Below are positions 1 to 5,516 of a DNA stretch of 5,800 nucleotides, piece by piece. A program made the position numbers and the translations under genes. The DNA lies in assembly GCA_026710525.1 (NCBI GenBank), contig JAPOQT010000318.1, positions 1 to 5,800 of the forward strand, given 5' to 3'. The notes below the pieces were generated by a model that saw only the letters and a list, made by a program, of their open reading frames with translations, searched no databases and was not told where the DNA came from. The DNA comes from Pseudomonadota bacterium. GTDB taxonomy: Bacteria; Bdellovibrionota_B; Oligoflexia; Oligoflexales; Bin106. Positions within the stretch are counted from its first letter, which is position 1. Each line of letters begins with the position of its first letter.

Positions 1-1360
1 AATCAGCCAGGCAAACACATAGAAGATTCAGGCTCACGTCCGGAAACACATCATAATCATGTCGGCTGCGATTAAACATCGAGACAACCTTCCCCAAAAG
101 ACCCTGCCTACCTGTTATGGTCCATTCATTATTTTCCTTCGAGCAGTACCCACGAAAATGATGCCAAGTTGTTAAATACTCCTTCAGGGATATCACAGTG
201 ACGTCATAATAGGGCATGTGACCACCACCTACTTGATTTTCTGTGGAAACCCTAAGCCGAAGCTTACACCGCCGGTGATATCCCGACAATTCTGTCATCA
301 CTAACATCCCCGGCGCTATTTGGTAAGTCTTCTTTGGCAGCGCTGTGTCACACGAGTAGTTGATTGCCGCAAAAAACACCATCCTGTTTCCTTCTTGATA
401 GAAGGTGCCTTCCTGAACACGAATCACCGCGCTTTTCGGCCTAGGTGTCGCTAATCCCCTATTTCCCACTGATAGTAGTGCTTCTCTGAGATGCTTGGTG
501 GTGATGGTTACTGAGGATTCAGCAAGGGTTTCAAGGGCTACTTGCATGATGGTTGGGTGACTAAGTTGGGCCGCTTTGAGATCGAGGCAGCCTTGTTGAA
601 TATGGCGAGCGACATGTTTTTTGGCGTGATCAAGGAGGTGGGTGCTACTGGTCGCCAAATCTAACATATGTTGGCTGGCATATGGATGAACCTTAAGGGT
701 TTCAGGGATAATAACATGGCGCAGACGATTGCGAGCTAAAAGTAACTCGTTATTGGTGGCATCAGTTCGCCAGCAAAGGCTGTGCCTACGTGCATACTGA
801 ATCAAGTCGCCTTTATTATGCTGCAATAACGGGCGAAACAGACCTTGATGCCAACGTCTTAAGCCTCGTAAATTCCAAGGCTGGGATCCTCGGAGCATCC
901 TAAAAAACACGGTTTCATATTGATCATCAAGATGATGAGCTAAAACGATAGCATAACCTCGATATTGAAATAACTTAAAACAATCGAGGCGCACCTTTCG
1001 CGCCCATAGCTCAAATGATGTCCATGGCTTCTTTGAGTGTTTATAGGAGCTTCTTTGAAAAAGAGGGTAGGGATGATAGCTAAAAAAGGGTAGTTGATAC
1101 TGTTCTGATAATCTTTGAACGAAATTCTCATCGTGATCACTACTTTCGCGTAAATGAAAATTAAGATGCAGGACCCCTAGATTAGCATGATTCATGTTAT
1201 TTAGTGTGGCAAAGGAGTGAAGCAAAGAGATGGAATCCACCCCGCCAGAGCAAGCGATCAATAGTCCTTTAGGATACATCGCCACACGTTGCCAGTCACT
1301 GTGACTGAGAGTAATAAGACTGTTAGGTGGTAATGGGTTGCCTTTCATTGTCACACACAT
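1..1360 (-). CDS. tilS: tRNA(Ile)-lysidine synthase TilS, C-terminal end cut by window edge
   Basis: TilS is a cytoplasmic enzyme that uses ATP and lysine to convert C34 of the minor tRNA-Ile(CAU) to lysidine, so that it reads AUA and is charged with isoleucine. The minus-strand frame is open for about 453 codons and leaves the window without a stop. Numbering from the ATG at 1360, the PP-loop SGGVDS is at residues 38-43. An HLNFHLR segment (65-71) stands where the family has HVNHGLR, LAHHLDDQYET is at 140-150, RPLL at 176-179, WRTDATN at 197-203 and RNRLRH at 210-215. The remainder matches the substrate-binding and C-terminal domains only loosely. E. coli TilS is about 430 residues, so little should be missing. 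The start is ambiguous: ATG 1360, GTG 1354 (7 bases after GGAG, the best spacing) or ATG 1348. The gene is divergent from lolA. Confidence 0.95.
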   Translation of the reverse strand, partial: MCVTMKGNPLPPNSLITLSHSDWQRVAMYPKGLLIACSGGVDSISLLHSFATLNNMNHANLGVLHLNFHLRESSDHDENFVQRLSEQYQLPFFSYHPYPLFQRSSYKHSKKPWTSFELWARKVRLDCFKLFQYRGYAIVLAHHLDDQYETVFFRMLRGSQPWNLRGLRRWHQGLFRPLLQHNKGDLIQYARRHSLCWRTDATNNELLLARNRLRHVIIPETLKVHPYASQHMLDLATSSTHLLDHAKKHVARHIQQGCLDLKAAQLSHPTIMQVALETLAESSVTITTKHLREALLSVGNRGLATPRPKSAVIRVQEGTFYQEGNRMVFFAAINYSCDTALPKKTYQIAPGMLVMTELSGYHRRCKLRLRVSTENQVGGGHMPYYDVTVISLKEYLTTWHHFRGYCSKENNEWTITGRQGLLGKVVSMFNRSRHDYDVFPDVSLNLLCVCLAD

Positions 1361-1389
1361 ACTCCCACCAAAACTTCCAAGACACCCCC

Positions 1390-1417
1390 TTGCACCCAGC
1401 CTGTAGTATGTTATATT
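1390..1417 (+). promoter_or_regulatory. Candidate sigma70-like promoter for lolA
   Basis: TTGCAC at 1390-1395 and TATATT at 1412-1417 are separated by 16 bases. The -10 matches consensus at 5 of 6 positions, but the -35 only at its TTG. Transcription would start near 1424, giving a leader of about 22 bases that includes GAGAAG six bases before the lolA ATG. The 85-base region must also hold the tilS promoter on the other strand. A TATAAC lies there on the minus strand at 1411-1416, but no convincing -35 accompanies it. Prediction by eye only. Confidence 0.45.
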
Positions 1418-1445
1418 TTCACCATAGTTTATCGAGAAGCAAGTC

Positions 1446-2210
1446 ATGAATGTATCTGCTTCGTGGTACTCATTTTTTGTTTATCATCTGAAAGCTCCTA
1501 TTATGCGATTAATCCTAGTGGCGCTTCCCTTGGTCTTCCTCATGGCAAATGAGGGTTATAGCCAGGCTGGAAAATCAACAGCCGAAAAGACAAATCAAGC
1601 AGAAGCACAAAGCACATTAAGTAAGGAACCAACCAACCCGGCAGCAGCCATTAAAATGCTCAAGGGTTGGCAAAAAAAAATGATGCAGTCGAAAGATTTA
1701 AGTTTACACTGGAAGCAGGTCCAGTTCAAAGCTTTGAGAGGACGCTATATTCGAAGCCACGGTCAGGGTTTTTTCCGGCAACCAAAACAGTTTTTTTGGG
1801 ATATGAAAAGCCAAAATCTTGCCTGGGTATTTGACGGTCAGTACCTGTATCATTTAGACCGAAGTAATAACAAAGGGGTAAAGTATGGTCGGCAAGGCTC
1901 CCAAAGTAAAGAGATCATGGGCTTTATGGCTATGATCACCCGTTTTGACAAAATTACAGAAGAGTATGTGGTGTCATCGGTGAAAAACGACGACAAACTT
2001 CTGAGCTTTTCTCTCATTCCCAAACTCAAGGGCGATCTTAACCAGGTAAAGGTTGAGTACCTCAAAGAAAAAGCCATTATTTCCAAGTTACATATGAATT
2101 TTGTTGGTGGCAACTACACGACGATTAGTTTTTCACAACAATCGAGGGCGCCTCTCGACTCTCAGGTGTTTGCCCTGCCCAAAAGCGTGACTATTCAGCA
2201 ATTTCCATAA
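1446..2210 (+). CDS. lolA: Outer-membrane lipoprotein carrier protein, LolA family
   Basis: LolA is the periplasmic shuttle that takes lipoproteins from the LolCDE transporter in the inner membrane to the outer membrane. The 254-residue product has a hydrophobic segment at about 22-33 followed by a signal-peptidase-I-like SQA at 39-41, so it is exported. A low-complexity Ala/Gln/Lys linker leads into the LolA fold. Family-like landmarks are QGFFRQPKQFFW (107-118, the RxPxxFxW region), WVFDGQYLYHLD (127-138) and the C-terminal VFALPKSVTIQQF (241-253). The ATG at 1446 has GAGAAG six bases upstream. An internal ATG at 1503 (residue 20) would give a more typical short signal peptide but has a poor ribosome site, so 1446 is kept with reservation. 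The gene lies divergent from tilS and convergent with the barrel gene. A run of nine A bases spans codons 76-79. Sequence similarity to classical LolA is modest, so it could be a LolA-like paralogue. Confidence 0.85.
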   Translation: MNVSASWYSFFVYHLKAPIMRLILVALPLVFLMANEGYSQAGKSTAEKTNQAEAQSTLSKEPTNPAAAIKMLKGWQKKMMQSKDLSLHWKQVQFKALRGRYIRSHGQGFFRQPKQFFWDMKSQNLAWVFDGQYLYHLDRSNNKGVKYGRQGSQSKEIMGFMAMITRFDKITEEYVVSSVKNDDKLLSFSLIPKLKGDLNQVKVEYLKEKAIISKLHMNFVGGNYTTISFSQQSRAPLDSQVFALPKSVTIQQFP

Positions 2211-2223
2211 GCACTTGAGCCAA

Positions 2224-3180
2224 TTAGATTCGAAAGCCAAGACCACCGAGTAAGTTAAAATATAGCTTGTAGCTATAAACCCCCTTTTTGATTGTGGGTA
2301 AGCCGCCAATAACAATAGCTCTACTCTCAAGGTGGAGACTGAGATTCTGAGTAAAAATAACCCTAAAACCTAGACCTAAGTGACCTGTGGGTGAGTTAAG
2401 CTTTCGTGGCTTAGGTCGACCTTTAGTACCGTATTCATTAACCTGATCATATGATACTCCCGGCTTTGGGTCTAGAGTACCGGGTATCGGTAGCGGACCA
2501 CGAAGAGGATGTCCTGTAGATGCTTTAGATTTCTGTCCGTAAAAATCATTTATTGTGATGCCACCACCAGCAAGTAGGTAATAGTTAAAGTGAAAAACCC
2601 AGTTCATAAAGGCTAATAATTTACCATAAACAGGCATCAAAATAAGTGAGGTGGTTAAAATCAATTGTGGCTCAAGAATAGAGACGTAAGCAGGCCCAAT
2701 GTTTGGCTGCTGCGCTTGTGGTAATCCTTGGAATGGCGTAAAAATTTCTTGTGCTGTTTTACTACTCGCACTCAAGCATTTAGGAAGATTAGGATTATCG
2801 TAAGGATTAACAAATGTTTCGATACACTTTCGATTAGGCCTATCTGAATTCATGCCATAAGTACCATCGAGTGATAACCCGAAATTAGGAGTAATAAAAT
2901 AAGTAAGGGACGCTTGGGGAGTAAGTGTTTGCACATATGGATGGTTAACAATCATGCCAAATTTGGTGATAAGTTCCAGGGAATTACGTGTCTTATAAAG
3001 GCGCCGTTTGATAGCAGTCGGTAACTCGGCGGTATCTCTGGCTTGGCCATAAGCAACATCGACGGTTATGATGCTGATTAGTATGGCACAACAAGGGATA
3101 GCAAAGGTACACCGCAAGCCCATAAAGAGGATGGCACCAAGATAACTAAGAAAGCTTGATAAATGGTAAAAAACAGGCAT
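2224..3180 (-). CDS. Outer-membrane beta-barrel protein, Myxococcus/Bdellovibrio type (TIGR04565-like)
   Basis: The 318-residue product looks like an exported outer-membrane barrel. A hydrophobic N-terminus ends in VAYGQA (42-47), a plausible signal-peptidase-I site. The mature part resembles the outer-membrane beta-barrel family known from myxobacteria and Bdellovibrio. An N-terminal RRLYKTRNSLEL (59-70) is followed by amphipathic strands to about residue 109. Then come MPVYGKLLAFMN (182-193), the turn AGGGIT (204-209), SPTGHLGLGFRVIF (263-276) and the C-terminal GGLGFRI. Two cysteines (119 and 135) sit in the first long loop and could form a disulfide. A Gly/Pro-rich loop covers about 212-262. 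No clear ribosome site precedes the ATG at 3180. The ATG at 3123 (residue 20) gives a more standard signal peptide, so the true start may be there. It is last in the minus-strand series, 157 bases after the lipoprotein gene. Ligand or transport role unknown. Confidence 0.8.
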   Translation of the reverse strand: MPVFYHLSSFLSYLGAILFMGLRCTFAIPCCAILISIITVDVAYGQARDTAELPTAIKRRLYKTRNSLELITKFGMIVNHPYVQTLTPQASLTYFITPNFGLSLDGTYGMNSDRPNRKCIETFVNPYDNPNLPKCLSASSKTAQEIFTPFQGLPQAQQPNIGPAYVSILEPQLILTTSLILMPVYGKLLAFMNWVFHFNYYLLAGGGITINDFYGQKSKASTGHPLRGPLPIPGTLDPKPGVSYDQVNEYGTKGRPKPRKLNSPTGHLGLGFRVIFTQNLSLHLESRAIVIGGLPTIKKGVYSYKLYFNLLGGLGFRI

Positions 3181-3267
3181 ATAACGAATATCAACAAATG
3201 TTCGAATTAGGAGTTACCTCACTGTGTCGTGTCCCGTGACTACTTCCCTAACGGTTTCGGCAAACAA

Positions 3268-3293
3268 ACCCTAAAACAACAGGGTCAAGACCC
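3268..3293 (-). repeat. Two mutually exclusive inverted repeats in the lipoprotein-barrel intergenic region
   Basis: GGGT at 3282-3285 can pair either with ACCC at 3268-3271 (ACCCT/AGGGT, 8-base loop) or with ACCC at 3290-3293 (GGGTC-AA-GACCC). In the minus-strand transcript the two hairpins compete for one arm. Only a mixed TGTTGTTTT follows the first hairpin, so a standard intrinsic terminator is not supported. The rest of the 157-base gap (3181-3337) shows no reading frame worth calling and no clear promoter. Confidence 0.4.
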
Positions 3294-3337
3294 GGCAAAA
3301 AAATCATGGTATACAGCGAATCAATTAACGATAGCCA

Positions 3338-4042
3338 CTAATCCTTACGGCAGTTATTGTCAGCTTTTAGGACATTGGCAATAATATCGACAGTTGGCCT
3401 CAGGATACGATCCTTGTTTTTGGCATCGTTCACGTTGTCTGCGAAATCAAACAACAAACAATCTAATGACTTGTCTATGGCAACCTGAACATCAACTGAG
3501 CGGTAAGGAATCGTAACCGTCGTTTTTGAGTTTGCTGGTATCGTGGATGGGTTCATACAAATACTTTGGGAGCCTTGTGGTTGGTTCTTCAAACAGTGGG
3601 TTGTTGAATGAACAACAAAAGACAGCTGGTCACTACCGGAAGCAGTAAAAAGATTTTCGCACCGAAACACTTGGGTACTCTCATTCACAGTACATAGCAC
3701 GTTATTGTTTGCCATAGAATTGATGGTGGTCTTAATGGGAGAACCATCAGTGGCAGCAAATTTCACTTGCCAAACGGTTTGAACATTCGTCGGAGCTAAT
3801 AGGGTGGTTGCACCTTCGGTGGACATGGCACTAGTGAAGTTCTCATGCTCATGGGAGCCATTTTGCATAATGGTATATGAAACGTATTGTGCGCTAAAAG
3901 GCGAGCCAGCAGGAGGTGTTTTCGGGTCCTCTTCTTGAGCCTTGGGCTCAGACTTTTTGCCTAAAAGGCAGCCAGCATTCAAGGTTATTGTGATGAACAG
4001 TGAGATGGTTACCAATATAAACGTATTAAGTTTCTGTGCCAT
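3338..4042 (-). CDS. Putative lipoprotein, cysteine-rich, paralogue of the next upstream gene; function unknown
   Basis: I do not recognise a named family. The product (234 residues from the ATG at 4042) has a lipoprotein-type signal: Lys at position 5, a hydrophobic stretch at about 8-21, then LNAGC with the lipidated Cys at 25. Asn at -3 of the lipobox is unusual. A Lys/Glu/Pro-rich linker follows. Six further cysteines are at 117, 128, 150, 162, 195 and 231, enough for three disulfides in an oxidising compartment. The last four match in order those of the neighbouring lipoprotein, and the final pair is 36 residues apart in both. A HEHE cluster lies near residues 64-67. ATG 4042 is preferred because GGAGG ends ten bases upstream; a TTG at 4048 has the same site only four bases away. 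The gene probably has its own promoter inside the end of the preceding gene. Confidence 0.75.
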   Translation of the reverse strand: MAQKLNTFILVTISLFITITLNAGCLLGKKSEPKAQEEDPKTPPAGSPFSAQYVSYTIMQNGSHEHENFTSAMSTEGATTLLAPTNVQTVWQVKFAATDGSPIKTTINSMANNNVLCTVNESTQVFRCENLFTASGSDQLSFVVHSTTHCLKNQPQGSQSICMNPSTIPANSKTTVTIPYRSVDVQVAIDKSLDCLLFDFADNVNDAKNKDRILRPTVDIIANVLKADNNCRKD

Positions 4043-4048
4043 GGGCAA

Positions 4049-4064
4049 TAGCCCTCCGGAGCTA
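4049..4064 (-). promoter_or_regulatory. Small hairpin holding the Shine-Dalgarno site of the lipoprotein gene
   Basis: In the minus-strand RNA the 16 bases UAGCUC-CGGA-GGGCUA can fold into a six-base-pair stem (one G-U pair) with a CGGA tetraloop. The GGAGG ribosome site (plus-strand 4053-4057) lies across the loop and the 3' arm, so folding would mask it. This could damp or regulate translation of the lipoprotein whose ATG is at 4042. Folding is inferred from pairing only; the stem is short and may be weak in the cell. Confidence 0.45.
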
Positions 4065-4081
4065 ATAAATAAATAAACTCA

Positions 4082-4099
4082 GCGAGAAAAACACCTCGC
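4082..4099 (-). repeat. Inverted repeat in the lipoprotein leader
   Basis: GCGAG (4082-4086) and CTCGC (4095-4099) are perfect complements separated by eight bases. In the transcript the loop is GUGUUUUU. It lies in the predicted leader of about 90 bases, between the promoter at 4141-4168 and the ribosome site. The 8-base palindrome ACCCGGGT follows at 4103-4110. Too short and lacking a downstream U run for a terminator; possibly part of leader structure. Confidence 0.35.
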
Positions 4100-4140
4100 A
4101 ACACCCGGGTTATCGGAGTGAAAAAAAACTTTTTGAGTAA

Positions 4141-4168
4141 ATTTTATAAGGCGCGGTTTTAATGTTAA
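4141..4168 (-). promoter_or_regulatory. Candidate sigma70-like promoter for the downstream lipoprotein gene
   Basis: Reading the minus strand, TTAACA (plus-strand 4163-4168) and TAAAAT (4141-4146) are 16 bases apart, and each matches consensus at five of six positions. The -35 overlaps the TAA stop of the upstream lipoprotein gene. Initiation would fall near 4134, giving a leader of about 90 bases before the ATG at 4042. The lipoprotein and perhaps the barrel gene could therefore be expressed independently of the GTPase. Confidence 0.5.
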
Positions 4169-4833
4169 CATTTATTATCTCTAGCCACACGGCCTACTAA
4201 AATGCTTATCACATCCAACCAGGTATCATCTTTGATCTTTTCTGATGCATTATTATCAACTACCGTCGTAACTAAACATTCGAATTTCTCTTGCAGATCA
4301 ATAATATAACGAACTTTTAACGTGTGGAGATAAGTTGTTCCCTTAGGAAAGTTGCCGGCAGATTCGCATTCGGCATGGGGTAAGTCAGTGTTAAGGCAGC
4401 CCTCAATATCAACAACCTGAATAACTATCTCGCCGTTGCTAGGAGCATTTACCCTCTTACGTGCGTGAAAACTATGATAGCCGTCAGAGGACCAGATTAA
4501 TCCGGCATCATTAATAGGGTCGATTCGGGATCGAATGCGGTCACGATTCCCTCTCACTGCTAAGCCCCAGCTAATGTTACTGCCGACGAGGCCTACCAAC
4601 ATTTTATTCTCCGATTTTTGGATCAACTCATCCAGTTGATTTGATGAGGGCGAGTTTGTGTTTTGGGTGATTTCGTAATCAAAACTCGCCGGTTGATTCA
4701 GCTGTTCTTCATTGTTATTTGGATCTACAGATGGCTTTGTGTTTCCTGAACAACCAAAAACGACCAGGGTGCCCATCATCATGATGATAACCCTCAAATT
4801 ATCTCCATATATGTGCCCACATCTACTAATCAT
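4165..4833 (-). CDS. Putative lipoprotein with four conserved cysteines; function unknown
   Basis: No named family is recognised. The product is 222 residues from the ATG at 4833 and has a lipoprotein signal: Arg14, hydrophobic VIIMMMGTLVVF (15-26), then GC with the lipidated Cys at 28. An Asn/Glu/Gln/Pro-rich linker follows. The remaining mature cysteines are at 146, 156, 186 and 222, the last being the C-terminal residue. It shares with the next gene a YxIxQN motif (53-58), a Trp 35-36 residues later (89 here), a CL...C...P segment, and a CL(6x)DN...DNxC ending, which points to an old tandem duplication. Start choice is open. ATG 4833 has GGTGA just upstream, whereas a TTG at 4797 (residue 13) has GGAG five bases upstream and gives a compact 16-residue lipoprotein signal. 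It follows the GTPase stop by 27 bases, so the two are probably co-transcribed. Confidence 0.75.
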   Translation of the reverse strand: MISRCGHIYGDNLRVIIMMMGTLVVFGCSGNTKPSVDPNNNEEQLNQPASFDYEITQNTNSPSSNQLDELIQKSENKMLVGLVGSNISWGLAVRGNRDRIRSRIDPINDAGLIWSSDGYHSFHARKRVNAPSNGEIVIQVVDIEGCLNTDLPHAECESAGNFPKGTTYLHTLKVRYIIDLQEKFECLVTTVVDNNASEKIKDDTWLDVISILVGRVARDNKC

Positions 4834-4860
4834 GATTCACCATCAATAAAAAGAGTTAGT

Positions 4861-5445
4861 TTATGAGGAAAACTCACGTACAAACTGCTCAACAACTATG
4901 TGAAGGCATTCAAGCACACCATCACCACTCACAGCAGCAGCCTCTTGGTCAGGCAAATTGAGTGAATTAAGACAGCGCCTGAGCAACGCCCTTGGCATAG
5001 CATTACTAAGATCCTGTTTATTGTACTGCATCACAGCCGGCAGGTCGCTAATGAAGATACCTTCTTCACCTAAAATTCTCTGGGCATATTGCCAAGCCCT
5101 GAGATTAAGGTGTAAACTTTCAATCGCAGAATCAACAACAAATATCATACCGTCAATTCCCTTGAGAATCACTGGTAGCAAGGTCGGTAGTAGCTTATCG
5201 TCAGGCAACGCATAAAGATGAACCTTGACATGATGCTTTTGAAATTGTCCGATACTTACCGGCAAAAACTCAAAAAGAGGCTTATGGAGTGGATCTGGGG
5301 GAGAAAGGGTGAGCTTACCGTTAACAACATCTTCGGTTGTTTGAGCAAGAATACTCCTGAGATTAGTGGTTTTACCCGAGCCAGGAGCACCAAAGTAAAC
5401 AATCTTACAGTGGATTTCATGGGAATGAAAGTTGGCAAAAGCCAC
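4861..5445 (-). CDS. MglA-like small Ras-type GTPase with degenerate G3 motif
   Basis: MglA-family GTPases are cytoplasmic switches that set cell polarity and drive motility or predation functions in myxobacteria and Bdellovibrio. This 194-residue product matches the family in length and nearly throughout. It has the family's N-terminal opening (HSHEIHCKIVYFG, 7-19), Walker A GAPGSGKTT (19-27), FEFLPV (58-63), VHLYALP (75-81), ILKGIDGMIFVVDS (93-106), the base-binding NKQD (142-145) and AVSGDGV (171-177), in the position of the family's APTGVGV. In the G3/switch-II region, where MglA has TVPGQ, this protein has ALPDD (79-83). The glycine and the catalytic glutamine are both aspartate, and the switch-I region Arg appears to be His54. 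It may bind nucleotide but hydrolyse poorly or be regulated differently. The GTG start at 5445 aligns with the usual MglA N-terminus and has GAGG five bases upstream. No MglB (roadblock) partner is visible here. Confidence 0.88.
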   Translation of the reverse strand: MAFANFHSHEIHCKIVYFGAPGSGKTTNLRSILAQTTEDVVNGKLTLSPPDPLHKPLFEFLPVSIGQFQKHHVKVHLYALPDDKLLPTLLPVILKGIDGMIFVVDSAIESLHLNLRAWQYAQRILGEEGIFISDLPAVMQYNKQDLSNAMPRALLRRCLNSLNLPDQEAAAVSGDGVLECLHIVVEQFVREFSS

Positions 5446-5447
5446 GG

Positions 5448-5468
5448 TTACCTCAGATGAACCTTCAT
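5448..5468 (-). CDS. Possible six-codon leader ORF before the GTPase
   Basis: An ATG at 5468 opens a six-codon frame (MKVHLR) ending in TAA at 5448-5450, two bases before the GTPase GTG. GAGAAG lies about nine bases upstream. The GAGG ribosome site of the GTPase is inside its last codons. It sits downstream of the predicted transcription start, so it could be translated and couple or limit initiation at the weaker GTG. This may equally be chance; a frame this short carries no statistical weight. Confidence 0.2.
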   Translation of the reverse strand: MKVHLR

Positions 5469-5490
5469 GGTAATCGTCTTCTCAGGAAAG

Positions 5491-5499
5491 ATTATAACA
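5491..5499 (-). promoter_or_regulatory. Perfect extended -10 promoter for the GTPase gene
   Basis: The minus strand reads TGTTATAAT, an exact match to the extended -10 consensus TGnTATAAT. No convincing -35 is seen at 16-18 bases, as is common for extended -10 promoters. Initiation would fall near 5484, giving a leader of about 39 bases before the GTG at 5445. The element lies in the 71-base gap after the upstream stop codon, which contains no terminator-like hairpin. The GTPase can thus be transcribed both from here and by read-through. Confidence 0.6.
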
Positions 5500-5516
5500 C
5501 GTTTAACTCGTTTTGA

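Noticed and set aside
940..1140. 66-codon minus-strand frame inside tilS
   Set aside because: It overlaps the conserved TilS motifs in another frame; its product has no recognisable features.
1850..2330. Minus-strand frames of 87 and 65 codons antisense to lolA or overlapping the barrel gene end
   Set aside because: They are shadows of lolA and of the barrel gene, with no ribosome site or domain-like sequence.
3268..3300. GGGTC-AA-GACCC beside an A7 run as a terminator on the minus strand
   Set aside because: In the minus-strand transcript the U run precedes the stem rather than following it, and on the plus strand no gene ends here.
4082..4099. GCGAG/CTCGC hairpin as an intrinsic terminator
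   Set aside because: It is only five base pairs, has no U run immediately 3' of the stem, and lies downstream of a good promoter in the leader of the next gene.
4121..4135. A-tract/T-tract (AAAAAAAACTTTTT) as a hairpin
   Set aside because: An all A-T stem with almost no loop is unlikely to be stable; it more likely marks a bent, AT-rich upstream region.
4958..5460. Plus-strand frames of 85 and 80 codons and a minus-strand frame of 60 codons across the GTPase
   Set aside because: All lie over the conserved MglA-like frame and show no protein family signal of their own.
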